Below, piece by piece: positions 17,596-27,652 of a stretch of DNA of 64,000 bases (position 1 is its first letter; each line of letters starts with the position of its first letter). The position numbers and the translations under genes are program-made. Source of the stretch: JAIBJN01 sp963825255. Its GTDB lineage: Bacteria; Actinomycetota; Thermoleophilia; Gaiellales; Gaiellaceae. The DNA lies in NCBI GenBank assembly GCA_963825255.1, contig CAWGSF010000003.1, positions 62,001 through 126,000 on the forward strand, written 5' to 3'. The notes below the pieces were generated by a model. The model was not told the origin of the DNA. It saw nothing but the letters and a program-made list of their open reading frames with translations, and ran no database searches.

Positions 17596-18875
17596 GGGGA
17601 TCGCGGCAACCCCAACGGAAACGACGATCGAGGAGCGCGCCCGCGCCCTTCTCGAGGCGAACACGCAGACGGCCGAGCTCGACGGCCGGCTGTTCCGGTT
17701 CACCGTCCCCAGCGTGCGCGACTACCCGTTCCAGTGGTTCTGGGACTCGTGCTTCCACGCGATCGCCTGGTCGCGCTTCGACCCGGCCCGGGCCGCGGAC
17801 GAGCTCCGCGGCCTCTTCGCGTTCCAGCAGGAGGACGGCCTCCTCCCCCACGTCGTCTTCTGGAAGGGCGACCTCGTCTCGAGATTGCGCTGGCACCACC
17901 TCGAGAGTCGCACGAACGGCCGGATCCCCTTCCATCGCGCGCCGCAGACGACCGCGCAGATGCAACCGCCCGTCGTCGCGCAGGCGGTCGAGCGCGTCGT
18001 CGACGCCGGCGCGGGCGATACGTTCCTCGCCGAGGCCCTCCCCCACCTCGAGCGCTACTACCGCTACCTGGCCGCGCTGCGCGATCCCGACGGCGACGAC
18101 CTGATCTCCGTCATCTCGCAGTTCGAGAGCGGCCTCGACTTCAGCCCCGTGTACGACGAGGCCGTCGGCGTCGGCGATCCGTTGCCGGGGAGACTCCTCG
18201 CCCGGACGCGCCTGCCCTCAGCTGCGGAACAAGCTGGCGAACTACGACGTCGACGCCATCTTTCGCCGCTATCGCCACCACCTCGAGGACGTCCTCGTCA
18301 ACGCGGTCTACGGCCAGGGACTGCGCTCGCTCGCACGGCTCGCCGGGCGAGCCGGCCGAGACGCGACGTCCCGCTGGGCCGAGCGGACGGCCGACCGGGT
18401 CACCGAGGCGCTCCTCGACCGCTGCTGGAGCGAGAGGCTCGGGCTCTTCACGAACCTCGCGGGGCCGGACGAGCGCCGCGCCCGCGTGCGGACGATCCAC
18501 GGCCTGATGCCGCTGATCCTCCCCGACCTTCCCGGAGAGATCGCCGCCCGGCTGGTCGAGCACCTCGACGATCCGCGCACGTTCGCGGCTCCGTACCCGG
18601 TCCCCTCGGTCGCCCTCGACGAGCCGTCCTTCATCCACGACCATCGGATCCGCGGCTTCCGCTTCATCTGGCGTGGCCCGTTGTCGCTGAACACCAACTG
18701 GTTCCTCGTCCACGGGCTTCGTGGCCACGGCTACGCGGACGTCGCCGACCGGGTCGCCGGCCGCTCGCGCGAGCTCGTCGAGCGCGGGGGCTTCAACGAG
18801 TTCTACGATCCGCTGGACGGCAATCCGGTGGGCGCCGAGCGCTTCGGCTGGGCCACCCTCGTCGTCGACCTCTAG
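17592..18875 (+). CDS. GH63-like (MGH1-type) glycoside hydrolase, two frameshifts
   Basis: An (alpha/alpha)6-barrel hydrolase resembling mannosyl-/glucosylglycerate hydrolases: YPFQWFWDSCFHAIAW, DGLLPHVVFWKGD, MQPPVVAQAVERVV, ISVISQFESGLDFSPVYD, then after a frame change FRFIWRGPLSLNTNWF and GGFNEFYDPLDGNPVGAERFGW. Both breaks lie at GGGG runs: one G too few near 17596-17599 (which would join GTG 17592 to the conserved frame) and one too many near 18186. Restored length about 428 residues. GTG 17592 overlaps the cyclase stop, suggesting a c-di-AMP/compatible-solute operon; the substrate is inferred from family only. Confidence 0.75.
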
Positions 18876-18878
18876 GGC

Positions 18879-18898
18879 GGGAGGAGCGCCCGCCTGCC
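18879..18898. terminator. GC hairpin after the glycoside hydrolase gene
   Basis: GGCGGG pairs with CCCGCC around a short loop just after the GH stop codon, followed by more GC-rich dyads and no T tract. Weak evidence for termination before hemQ. Confidence 0.3.
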
Positions 18899-18970
18899 CG
18901 CGGGCGGACGCCCCTTGCCCGCCTTCGACCGTACGCGGGAAGGTGTCACGCGGGCGGGTACGATTGAGCC

Positions 18971-19681
18971 GTGGCCGCGGAGACTTCGACGCAATACGTC
19001 GCGTACACGCTCTACAAGGCCGATCCGGGCTGGCTCAGGCTCCCGATCGAGGAGCGGGCCGCCGCCAAGGACGCGTTCGCGGAGGTGATCGAGGACTGGA
19101 GCGAGCGGATGGAGCTCCGCTCGTACAGCCTCGTCGGGGTTCGCCCGGAGGCCGACTTCATGCTCTGGAAGCTCACCGAGCGGTACGACGATCTCCGCGA
19201 GCTGGGGACGGCGCTCAACGGCACGCCGCTCGCCGGCTGGCTGACGACCCCGTACTCGTACCTCGCGGCGGCCGAGCCGTCCCAGTACTTCGAGCAGAAG
19301 AGCAAGCGCCCACGGAAGGTGATCCCGCGCGGCGCCCCGTACCTCGTCGTCTACCCGTTCGTGAAGAAGCGAGAGTGGTACTCGCTGTCGATGGACGATC
19401 GCCGCCGCGCCATGCAGGAGCACGCTGCCGTCGGCAGCCGGTTCGTCACGATCACGAACCACACGACCTACTCGTTCGGGATCGACGACCAGGAGTTCAT
19501 GACCGCGTTCGAGTGCGAGGCGCCGTCGGACTTCCTCCAGCTCATGAAGACGCTGCGGGAGACCGAGGCGAGCCGCTACACGGAGCGCGACACGCCGATC
19601 TTCGTCGGGACGGCCCAGGAGATCCGGGACATCCTCGACTCGCTCGACGGCGCGTCCTCGCGGGTCACGTCCCGCTCCTGA
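18971..19681 (+). CDS. hemQ: coproheme decarboxylase (chlorite dismutase-like HemQ)
   Basis: Last step of the coproporphyrin-dependent heme pathway: decarboxylates coproheme to heme b with peroxide. 236 residues of the chlorite dismutase fold. Family landmarks: VVYPFVKKREWYSL (catalytic Tyr in YPFVK), the proximal-His helix with NHTTYSFGIDDQEFMTAFE, and LRETEASRYTERDTPIFVG. The VGVRPEADFMLWK block lies in the N-terminal half. GTG start at 18971. No other heme genes are adjacent. The actinobacterial form (YPFVK rather than the Firmicutes YPMSK) fits the inferred lineage. Confidence 0.92.
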   Translation: MAAETSTQYVAYTLYKADPGWLRLPIEERAAAKDAFAEVIEDWSERMELRSYSLVGVRPEADFMLWKLTERYDDLRELGTALNGTPLAGWLTTPYSYLAAAEPSQYFEQKSKRPRKVIPRGAPYLVVYPFVKKREWYSLSMDDRRRAMQEHAAVGSRFVTITNHTTYSFGIDDQEFMTAFECEAPSDFLQLMKTLRETEASRYTERDTPIFVGTAQEIRDILDSLDGASSRVTSRS

Positions 19682-19692
19682 GCCGAGGCGGC

Positions 19693-20205
19693 GTGACGCG
19701 GGCGCGCGCCGCGGCCGGAAGCGCGGTCTTCTTCGTGATCGCGCCGGGCCTCGTCGCCGGCCTGATCCCCTGGCTGCTGACCGGCTGGGAGACGGGCGAA
19801 CGCGACTGGAGAGTCGTCCGCGCGATCGGCGCGGTCCTGATCGCGACGGGGGCGCTCGTCCTGGTGCAGGCGTTCGCGCGCTTCGTCCGCGAAGGCGTCG
19901 GCACTCCCGCCCCGGTCGCCCCGCCGGCGCACCTGGTCGTCGGCGGCCTCTACCGGTTCGTCCGCAACCCGATGTACCTGGCGGTCGAGGCGGTGATCCT
20001 CGGCCAGGCGCTCCTGCTGAGCCGGGCCGTCCTGCTCGCGTACGCACTCGCCGTCGGCGCGGCGTTCGCGGCATTCGTCCGCTGGTACGAGGAACCGGCG
20101 CTCGGACGCCGGTTCGGAGCCGAGTACGACGAGTACCGGCGGGCCGTTCCGGCCTGGTTGCCACGCCTCCGTCCGTGGGCGCCCGGGGAGCGGACCGAGC
20201 CGTAG
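19693..20205 (+). CDS. ICMT/PEMT-type membrane methyltransferase
   Basis: 170 residues with about four membrane segments and the C-terminal SAM-binding signature of isoprenylcysteine/phospholipid methyltransferases: GLYRFVRNPMYLAVEAVILGQ and WYEEPALGRRFGAEYDEYRRAVPAWLPR. Bacterial members methylate lipids or other membrane-associated acceptors; the substrate is unknown. GTG start at 19693, 11 bases after hemQ, so probably co-transcribed. Confidence 0.85.
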   Translation: MTRARAAAGSAVFFVIAPGLVAGLIPWLLTGWETGERDWRVVRAIGAVLIATGALVLVQAFARFVREGVGTPAPVAPPAHLVVGGLYRFVRNPMYLAVEAVILGQALLLSRAVLLAYALAVGAAFAAFVRWYEEPALGRRFGAEYDEYRRAVPAWLPRLRPWAPGERTEP

Positions 20206-20241
20206 GCGAGTGGGCGCGACGCTCGCCTTCGCCGAGCAGGC

Positions 20242-20607
20242 CTAGTAGCCGTACGTGTGCTCGTCGCGCCAGATGCGCCACATGGCGAAGATCCCGCCCA
20301 CGATCGCGACGATGGCCGCGACCGTCTCGAGCCCGGACGTCGGGAACCAGGGCGAGAACGCCAGGCCGAGCGTGACGAGCGCGAGCGCGGCGCCGCCGTA
20401 GAAGACCAGCCTCGAGCGGAGCGACCACATCGAGATCTCCTCGCGCCGCCGCCTCCAGAGCGTGAAGAGGACGTACGCGATCGCGACCATGAAGAGGACC
20501 GAGAGGAACTGGAGGACGACCGCGAGCGCCGCGCCCAGCTGCAGCGCCGTGATCACCGCGGCGATCAGCACGAGGATCCCGAACGCGCGAAGGGTCGGGT
20601 TGGTCAC
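20242..20607 (-). CDS. small membrane protein of unknown function
   Basis: 121 residues with roughly four hydrophobic segments (two before the basic stretch RRRREEISMW, two after), no recognised motif. GTG 20607 overlaps the stop of the upstream gene as GTGA, so the two membrane proteins are translationally coupled and probably work together. Confidence 0.7.
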   Translation of the reverse strand: MTNPTLRAFGILVLIAAVITALQLGAALAVVLQFLSVLFMVAIAYVLFTLWRRRREEISMWSLRSRLVFYGGAALALVTLGLAFSPWFPTSGLETVAAIVAIVGGIFAMWRIWRDEHTYGY

Positions 20608-20960
20608 GTCCCGGTCAGGTAGGCACGGATCGAGAGCGCCGTGGCCACGAGCGCGGCCACCGAGAACCAGGCGAGGCGCTTCGCCGGTACCGGCGGCGCG
20701 TAGAACCAGGGCGAGAGCACGGCGAGGAGCGCGAGGCCGCCGTACAGCGGGTGCAGGCGGTCGGGCGACGCGTACCCGTCCGAGAGGAGGAGAAGCCCCA
20801 CTGCCACCTGCGCGATCACGAGCGCCTGCGCGAGGGCGAGGACGTGGGCGTACACGCGCCCGGGCGTCCGCTTCCGGCGGACGTAGACGAGGCCCCACCC
20901 CGCAGCCAGGGCGTTGGCGACGATGACGAAGACGGCGTTCACCGCGTGGAGCGTGACCAT
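20604..20960 (-). CDS. small four-helix membrane protein of unknown function
   Basis: 118 residues with four predicted membrane helices and conserved-looking histidines at helix ends (residue 5, the RVYAHVLAL segment, and RLHPLYGG), an arrangement reminiscent of heme- or quinone-associated membrane proteins but not assignable. ATG 20960 with GAGGAG immediately upstream. First gene of a two-gene reverse operon, divergent from bcp by 27 bp. Confidence 0.7.
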   Translation of the reverse strand: MVTLHAVNAVFVIVANALAAGWGLVYVRRKRTPGRVYAHVLALAQALVIAQVAVGLLLLSDGYASPDRLHPLYGGLALLAVLSPWFYAPPVPAKRLAWFSVAALVATALSIRAYLTGT

Positions 20961-20987
20961 GCTCCTCAGCCTACAATCCGGGCCCGG

Positions 20988-21443
20988 ATGGTCGAGGAGG
21001 GCACCGCAGCGCCGGATTTCGAGCTGACGAGCGACGCGGGCGAGCCCGTGCGCCTCTCCGCTCTCCGAGGGCGCCCGGTGGTGCTCTACTTCTACCCCAA
21101 GGACGACACGCCCGGCTGTACCAAGCAGGCGTGCGGCTTGCGAGACGTGTACGGGGAGATCGAGGAGCGCGGGGCCATCGTCCTCGGAGTCAGCCCGGAC
21201 ACGGAGGCCTCGCACGTGAAGTTCAAGTCGAAGTACGGCCTTCCGTTCACGCTGCTCGCCGATCCCGAGCACGAGGTCGCGGAGCTCTACGGCGTCTGGG
21301 TCGAGAAGACGAGCTTCGGGCGAACGTCGAAGGGGATCAAGCGCTCGACCTTCGTGATCGACGCCGACGGCAAGATCGCCAGCGCGATGATCGGCGTGAG
21401 CCCGGACGGCCACGCCGAGAAGGTGCTCGCGGCTCTTCCCTAG
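20988..21443 (+). CDS. bcp: thioredoxin-dependent peroxiredoxin, BCP/PrxQ type
   Basis: Reduces hydrogen peroxide and organic peroxides using thioredoxin. 151 residues: APDFELTSDAGEPVRLSAL, active site YPKDDTPGCTKQACGLRD with peroxidatic Cys and the resolving Cys five residues later (atypical 2-Cys BCP), and the C-terminal RSTFVIDADGKI. TACAAT ten bases before the ATG looks like a -10 element, giving a nearly leaderless mRNA. Its TAG stop shares the palindrome CTAG with the stop of the convergent membrane protein. Confidence 0.95.
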   Translation: MVEEGTAAPDFELTSDAGEPVRLSALRGRPVVLYFYPKDDTPGCTKQACGLRDVYGEIEERGAIVLGVSPDTEASHVKFKSKYGLPFTLLADPEHEVAELYGVWVEKTSFGRTSKGIKRSTFVIDADGKIASAMIGVSPDGHAEKVLAALP

Positions 21444-22405
21444 GAGGCGCGGGAGAGCACGAGCCGGCGGCCCCCGTGCCAGGCGGCCGCGAAGACCAGC
21501 ACCGCCGCCCCCGCCACGATCAGGAGCGCCTGGGCGCCGACCGCGAAGGACACGGCCTCGCCGGCGCTGATGCCGCTTGCCATCAGGATCGCCGCTCCTG
21601 CTCCCACCTGGGTGGCAGCGCCCGCCGGAGCGATCGGGAGAGCGCCCGAGGCGGCCGCCGCGCAGAGGAACAGGAGGGCCATCGGCAGCGAGAGGTGGAA
21701 GCCGAGCGCGTTGAGCAGGATGAAGAGGCCGAAGGCGCGGACGAGCCACGAGGCGAGCACGAGGACCCACGCCTGCCACGCGTCGCGAGGGCTGACGACG
21801 CGCTCGCCGAGCCAGCGGGCGAGCCGGAAGCGAATGAGCCGGCCGCTGGCCGTGAGTCGCGGCAGGATCCCGATGACGACGGCCGCCCCGAGCCCGGCGA
21901 AGGCAACGACGCCCATGGCCGCCCGAACCGCGGCCGAGGCGTCCGCGGTCGCCGCCGCCGTGGAGGCGAGCGGCATCAGCGCCGCCGTGTCGACGAGGCC
22001 GAGCATGAAGAGCGACATGCACACCGGGCCGACGCCGGCCCGCCCGCCCGTCGCGCGCCGCACGACCGCGATGCGCACGACGTCGTCGAACCGGCCCGGG
22101 AGGGCGACCCCGGTAACCGAGGCCGCGCCGCACGACGCCGCGAGAGCGAGCGGCCGGGGTCGCTCGTGGGGTGCGAAGAGGCGGTGCCAGCCGCAGGCCT
22201 TGAAGGCGTACGCGAGCAGGAAGAGGAAGCTCGCCGCCGCGACCAGGCGCAGGTCGGCGCCGGCGAGCGGCCACCCGATCCCGGCGAAGTGGCGGACGGC
22301 GAGGACGGAGACCGTGATGGCGACGCCGCCCGTCGCCAGATTCAGGATCAGCTTCCCGCGCGGGGTCCGGCAGAGATCGAGCAGCCCTCTCATCGTGGTT
22401 CTCAT
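21440..22405 (-). CDS. lysylphosphatidylglycerol synthase-like (UPF0104) membrane protein
   Basis: About 321 residues, seven to eight hydrophobic segments with the family landmarks LAYAFKACGWHRLF, VALPGRFDDVVRIAVVRRATG near the middle and ALPIAPAGAATQVGAG near the end. This is the flippase/transport half of MprF-like proteins without the aminoacyltransferase domain; proteins of this kind are membrane proteins of mostly unknown substrate. Start ATG 22405 or 22393; neither has a strong ribosome-binding site. Confidence 0.8.
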   Translation of the reverse strand: MRTTMRGLLDLCRTPRGKLILNLATGGVAITVSVLAVRHFAGIGWPLAGADLRLVAAASFLFLLAYAFKACGWHRLFAPHERPRPLALAASCGAASVTGVALPGRFDDVVRIAVVRRATGGRAGVGPVCMSLFMLGLVDTAALMPLASTAAATADASAAVRAAMGVVAFAGLGAAVVIGILPRLTASGRLIRFRLARWLGERVVSPRDAWQAWVLVLASWLVRAFGLFILLNALGFHLSLPMALLFLCAAAASGALPIAPAGAATQVGAGAAILMASGISAGEAVSFAVGAQALLIVAGAAVLVFAAAWHGGRRLVLSRAS

Positions 22406-22553
22406 CGGCTGGGCGAGGAATGCTCTCGACCCGCATTCGGGGTATGGCCGACAACCGAATGGGGTGAAGACAGGCGCTCGGGCCGTTCCCCGTTCGAGGG
22501 ATTGTACGGACGCCGACGGACTCCTACGGTGGGAAGCGGAAAGGAGTCGCACC

Positions 22554-22898
22554 ATGGCCGAGACTGCACGCCGCGCGGCCGGTCAGCGCTACGAGGTTCA
22601 CGAGGTTCTCGGGGACGACCCCGGGTTCGACCTCGGGCTCCGCTTCGAGACGGAGGACTTCGGCAGCGCGGTCGACTACGCGTTCGACTACCTCGAGCGC
22701 CGCGACCCGCATCGAGAGGGGGTCGTCACGGCACTCGAGATCGTCCGCGTCGCCGACGCCGACCGGGAGACGGTCTGGAGCTACACGCACGCGCTCGCGG
22801 TCGGAGAAGCCGACACCACCCGTGTCTTCGGCTTCGACGTCACGCGCTCGTGGAGCCCCCATCGCGTGCCTGACCGAACCCTCGTCGCGCGCCACTGA
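22554..22898 (+). CDS. small acidic hypothetical protein
   Basis: 114 residues, rich in Asp and Glu, no membrane segment, no recognised motif (RYEVHEVLGDDPGFDLGLRF at the start, FGFDVTRSWSPHRVP at the end). AAGGAG lies seven bases before the ATG, one of the best ribosome-binding sites in the window, so the gene is probably real and well translated. Confidence 0.7.
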   Translation: MAETARRAAGQRYEVHEVLGDDPGFDLGLRFETEDFGSAVDYAFDYLERRDPHREGVVTALEIVRVADADRETVWSYTHALAVGEADTTRVFGFDVTRSWSPHRVPDRTLVARH

Positions 22899-22911
22899 CA
22901 ACGCTTCGCCC

Positions 22912-22945
22912 GCCCGGGCCGTCCATCGACCGCGACGGCCCGGGC
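22912..22945. terminator. perfect 12-bp hairpin between convergent genes
   Basis: GCCCGGGCCGTC and GACGGCCCGGGC form a perfect 12-bp stem around a 10-base loop, centred in the 69-bp gap between two convergent stop codons. No T tract on either side; most likely a bidirectional terminator of the GC-rich type. Confidence 0.6.
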
Positions 22946-22967
22946 ACCTCATGCGACCGCTGCGAGC

Positions 22968-25900
22968 TCAGCCCGGCACGAGCGCGCCGCGCGCCTTCTC
23001 CGCCGAGACGAGGTTGCCCTTGCTCTCGTAGAGGCTCAGCGCCTCCTTCGCGGCGTCCATCGCCTCGTCGGGACGCTCGGCCGCGGTCAGCACGTCGGCG
23101 AGGTCCATGAAGGTGTCGCCCTGCCAGTCGGGGAACTCCGCCGCCGACGTCAGGTCCACGGCCTCCCGAGCGAGGCTCTCGGCCTCGCCGAGCCTTCCCT
23201 GCCGGGCGAGCACCTTGGCCTGCGCGGCGCGCAGGCGCACCTGGGTCGTCAGATCGTCGGAGCGAGCCGACCGCTCGGCGAGGCGCGCGAGGCGCTCCGC
23301 CTCGTCGTCGCGCCCGACCTCGGAGGCGAGGCGGGCGAGGCTCGCGGCGACGGCCGCGATCGACCCGTTCTCCCCTCTGGCCTCGTATGTCTCGTACGCC
23401 GACCGGAGCTCCCGCTCGGCGGCCTTGCGGTCGCCCGCGAGCAGCTCGATGCGCGTGCCGACGGCCGTCAGCCGGGTCAGCCTCGCCTCCTCGCTGAGAT
23501 CGGCGTAGGTCCGGGCTCCGCGCCGGTGTAGCTCGCGCGCCTCGTCGAAGCGCCCTCTCATCGCGTGCAGGCTGGCCAGCGCCTCGAGCACGCCGGCCTC
23601 GGCGTCGCGCTGGCCGACGACCTGGGAGAGGAGATCCTCGCAGCGCTCGATCCCTTCCGGCGCCGGGAGCGAGCCGAACAGGAGCGACGCGGCGAGGAGG
23701 CGGACGATCTCGGTCTCCTCCCGAGCCTCCCCGGCGGCGCGGGCATGCTCGAGCGCCCGTTCGAGCGCGAGCCGTCCCGCGTCCCAGCGAAGCGCCCGCA
23801 CGTCCAGGTACCCGAGGCGGTGCCAGGCCCGCGCGAGCGAGGCCTCGTCCCCCGCCGCCTCGAAGACGGGAATGGCCTGCGTCGCGATCCGCCGGCTCTC
23901 CGTCGCGACCTCGTACTCGAGGAGTGGTGTCTTCCCGCAGCGCGGCGAGCTCGAGGCGGGCGCGCAGCTCACTTCGCTCGTCGGAGGCGAGGACCGCCTC
24001 GTCGGCCGCTTCGACGAGCACGGCCTCCGCGCGGTCGTGCTCGCCCGCCGCGCACAGCTCCACGCCGAGCCGAGGCAGGAGCTCCAGCCTCGTGCCGTCG
24101 CCCTCGCCGAGGAGCGCGCAGGCACGATCGAGCAGGCTCGCGGCTCCGACCGGGTTGCCGCGTGCGCTCGCGCGGCCGGCCGCGGCGGCGAGGTGTCGTG
24201 CCGCTCGCCCGGCGAGCTCGCGACTCGCGTCGTCGGGACCTCCGAGCTCCATGCGATAGCCGTAGGCGAGCTCGAGGTGGTAGCCGATCATCTTGTCCTT
24301 GTTGGCCACCATGCCCGGGGGCACGTCTTCGAGCCAGTCGGCCAGGCGCTCGTGCGCGGAGGCACGGCGCTCCTTCGGGAGCGAGTGGTACGCGGCCTCC
24401 TGGATCAGCGCGTGGCGGAACCGAAAAGCCTTCCCGAACGGCAAAGCGGTTCGACGGGGCTCGAGGAGCTCCCGCTGGATCAGCGCGTCGAGATGACGCT
24501 GCAGCGTCGCTGTCCCCTCTGGAGGCACGAGCGCCCGGATCGCCTCGAGCGAGAACGCCCGGCCGATGACCGCGGCGCACTCGAGCACCGTCCGCTCGCC
24601 GGGACCGAGGCGGTCTAGGCGGGCGACGAGGAGCGACCGGAGCGTCGGCGGAAGCGAGATGCGAGGGGTCAGGATCCTCTCCCGCTCCGCGGCGAACGCC
24701 GCGAGCTGCTCGAGGAAGAGCGGGTTCCCGTCGGCCGCCGCGACGATGCGCGCGCGCTCTGCGGGGTCGAGCACGACGCGGGGCCGGCGCAGGCCCGCGA
24801 GGAGCGCGCCGCTCTCCTCCCTCGTGAGCGGAGCGGGCTCGAGGACGCGTGCATTCGCGCGCTCCGTCCAGCCCGGACGATCCGCGAAGGGGTCCTCTCG
24901 CGCGAGGCACACGACGAGGGTCGGCGTCTGGCTCGTGTCGACGAGGTGCTCGAGAACGTCGAGGAAGGCCGGCTCGGCCCAGTGCACGTCGTCGAAGATC
25001 AGGACGAGCGGGCGTTCCTGCGCGAGCGTCTCGAAGAGCCGCCGCATCGCCCAGCGGATCTCCTCGACGCGATGGAGGGCGTCGGCGAGACCCAGAGCCC
25101 CCGCGATACGCGCGGCGATGGCCTCTCCCTGCGCCACGTCCGCGAGAAGCTCGCCGATCTCATCGGGCGTCTGGGCACCGGCCTGGCGGATCACGTCCCG
25201 AAACGGCCAGTAGGTGATGGCCTCGCCGTACGGGAGGCAGCCGCCCCTCGAGCACGCGCCCGTCGTCGCCGAGGCCGTCGGCGAGCTCACGCGCGAGGCG
25301 CGACTTCCCGATCCCCGCCTCCCCGACCACGGCGACGAACTGCGCCCGCCCCTCGGCCACCGACCGAGCGAACGCGTCGCGGAGGCGTCGACCTCCCGGA
25401 TCCGGCCGACCAGCGGCGGGTCCGGCGCGGAGCGCGGCGGCGAGGGAAGCGTCTCCACCACCCGCCAGCCCTCGACGAGCTCGGCCTGCACGAGCTCGAG
25501 ACGCGCCAGGTCCTGCACGAGCCGCCGAGTCGCGTCGCCGACGACGATCTCGCCGACCGGCGCGAGCTCCTTCAGGCGCGCGGCCGTCGAGACGACCGGT
25601 CCCGCGACGGCCGTGCCGGTGGCGAGCGCCTCGCCCGTCTCGATCCCGCAGCGTGAGGCGAGCCCCCGCTCTCGGAGCTCGACAGCAGCGTGGACGGCCC
25701 GGACCGCGTCGTCCTCGTGGGCCATCGGGTTCCCGAAGACACCCATGACCGTCCCGTCGGGAAGGACCTCCGCACCGGCGCCGTACGGCGCGAGCACGGC
25801 GCGCACCGACTCGCCGAGGAGCGCGCTCGCGCTCCGCTCGACCTCGGGGTCGTCGGCCGAGCCCGCCTCGGCCGGGTCCGCGAAGAGGACGGTGACCACG

Positions 25901-26747
25901 CGTCGCGTCTCTCGCGTCTCGGACGGTCGGGCAGGCGAGCCCGAGCCCAGGAGCCAGTCCTCCTGGGCGAGAATCGCGCGCTCGAGCTCGCGCAGCTCCG
26001 GGCTGGGCTCGACGCCCAGCTCCTCCACCAGCGTCTCGCGGGCCTTTCGGTAGGCGGCGAGCGCGTCCCCCTGGCGTCCCGCGCGGTAGAGGGCGAGCAT
26101 CAGCTGGGCGCGCCGGTGCTCGCGCAGCGGCGCACACGAGACCAGCCGCTCCAGCTCGCCGACGAGCTCGGCGTCGCGCCCGAGCGCCAGCTCGGCCTCG
26201 ATCCGCTCCTCCTCGGCCAGCAGGCGAAGCTCTTGCGAGCCGGGCGATCTCCGCCTGCGCGAACGGCTCGTAGGTGAAGTCGTGCAGCGCCGCGCCCGCG
26301 CCAGAGAGCGAGCGCATCGCCGAGGCGGCCCGAGGCACGCTCGGCATCGCCCGAGGCGAGGGCCTCACGCCCCTCCTCGCGCAGGCGCTCGAAGCGCGCG
26401 GCGTCGAGCTCCTCGTCCTGCACGTCGACCGTGTAGCCGGATGCCTGCGTGACGAAGCGGTCGTTCCCGACGACCTTGCGGAGGTTCGAGACCAGCACCT
26501 GCACCATGTGCCGGGCGGTCTGCGGTGGAGCCTCCCCCCACAGCTCGTCGACGGCGCGATCGACGGAAACGGCCTCGCCGCGGTTCACGAGGAGAAGCGC
26601 GAGCAGGGCCCGGGGCCGGTCACCCCCGAGGGGAAGCGGCTCGCCCCTGCACCTCACCTCCAGCGGGCCCAGGAGGCGGAACTCGAGCGGCCCGGAGGCG
26701 AGATCCGTGGTTCCGGGAGCCTCGGACGAGGGTCCACGCGCGGTCAT
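22968..26747 (-). CDS. SARP/BTAD regulator with cyclase-like, AAA (STAND) and TPR domains (several frameshifts)
   Basis: About 1,260 residues. Order: OmpR-type DNA-binding domain (FRLLGPLEVRCRGEPLPLGG to residue ~95), BTAD helices (to ~245, ending VEELGVEPSPELRELERAIL), a degenerate class III nucleotide cyclase domain (~281-420), an ATPase with Walker A GEAGIGKSRLAREL (~479) and Walker B LVLIFDDVHW (~582), then TPR-like repeats. SARPs activate secondary-metabolism or secretion genes. Five frame changes (near 26310, 26240, 25395, 25245 and 23930) break it. Start ATG 26747; direct repeats of SARP type begin at that codon. Confidence 0.8.
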
Positions 26748-26778
26748 TGAGCCGATTTTGAACCGGAGGGACTAGCTT
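26747..26778 (+). promoter_or_regulatory. SARP-type operator and -10 upstream of lipoprotein gene
   Basis: Heptamer TTGAGCC (26747-26753), 4-bp spacer GATT, heptamer TTGAACC (26758-26764), 8 bp, then TAGCTT (26773-26778). Known SARP sites are heptamer direct repeats of an 11-bp period with the last repeat 8 bp before the -10, which is exactly this layout. The site overlaps the start codon of the divergent SARP gene. Confidence 0.6.
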
Positions 26779-26836
26779 GGCAACGATTCGCACGAATGGG
26801 ATGCTCCCACGAGGAGCCCTGGCGAGGGGAGGAGCC

Positions 26837-27649
26837 GTGCCGAAGATCGCGACAACCGTTGCCACATGCCTCACCGGAATCCTGCTCGCGCTCACCGTCG
26901 CCGCCTGCATGGGCGACGGGAACGAGGCCGAAGACGGCGCGACTTCGACCGGCAAGAAGGGCCCCGCGCCCGCTCAGCCTCCCTCGGACTTCGCGGCGGA
27001 CCCCGCGGCGCTCAGCGTCGCGCTCAGCTGGACGGCGCCGGCCGAGGGCCCGGACATCGAGCGCTACGCGATCTACCGGGACGGCCATTGGCTCACCTCA
27101 CTGGCCGGCTCGGAGACGAGCTACTCCGACGACGGAGTGCTGCCGGGCAAGGAGTACTCCTACGAGATCGAGGCCCGGGCAAAGGAGACCGTCGCGCCGC
27201 GAGTCTCCGTGAGCGCCGAGACGCCAGTGCCGTCATTGCGCGCAGCCCGTCTCGCTGGGTTCTTCAACGTCAGGACCCGGATCACGAGCCAGACCGGGTA
27301 CGGCGACTACGACGCGCCCATATTTGGCTGGAAGTTCACGCCGTCGTGCAAGGAGGGCGCCTGCGACGTCCGCTGGAGCGACCTGCACACGAAGCGCATC
27401 CACGGGAAGCTCGAGCGGCACGGCGCCCGCTATCGCGGCTCGTACACGGGCGACTTCTACATGGAGTGCTCGGGCGCGCAGGCGACGACGTCGCTCGAGA
27501 TCGACCTGAAGGTCGTCAAGGCCCGAGCCGTCGGCGGCGAATGGCGTGCGACCCGCGTCGTCGGGACGATCGACCAGAGCGAGGCGGCGCAGCTCGGCTG
27601 CGGCTCGTCTGCGGCCGAGCTCGACATTCGCGCCCGCCTGAGCGAGTAG
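26837..27649 (+). CDS. secreted lipoprotein with fibronectin type III domain
   Basis: 270 residues. The signal peptide ends in a lipobox TVAAC with the lipidated Cys at residue 24. A fibronectin type III domain follows (PPSDFAADPAALSVALSWTA to SAETP), then a ~130-residue domain with five cysteines (FTPSCKEGACDVRW, MECSG, LGCGSS) that I do not recognise. GTG 26837 is preferred because GGGAGGA precedes it and it gives a proper signal peptide. It lies downstream of a SARP-type operator beside the SARP gene, so probably activated by it. Confidence 0.8.
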   Translation: MPKIATTVATCLTGILLALTVAACMGDGNEAEDGATSTGKKGPAPAQPPSDFAADPAALSVALSWTAPAEGPDIERYAIYRDGHWLTSLAGSETSYSDDGVLPGKEYSYEIEARAKETVAPRVSVSAETPVPSLRAARLAGFFNVRTRITSQTGYGDYDAPIFGWKFTPSCKEGACDVRWSDLHTKRIHGKLERHGARYRGSYTGDFYMECSGAQATTSLEIDLKVVKARAVGGEWRATRVVGTIDQSEAAQLGCGSSAAELDIRARLSE

Positions 27650-27652
27650 GCC

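Noticed and set aside
22840..26747. SARP gene as a set of separate smaller genes
   Set aside because: The pieces join into one standard SARP-cyclase-ATPase-TPR architecture once single-base shifts are allowed.
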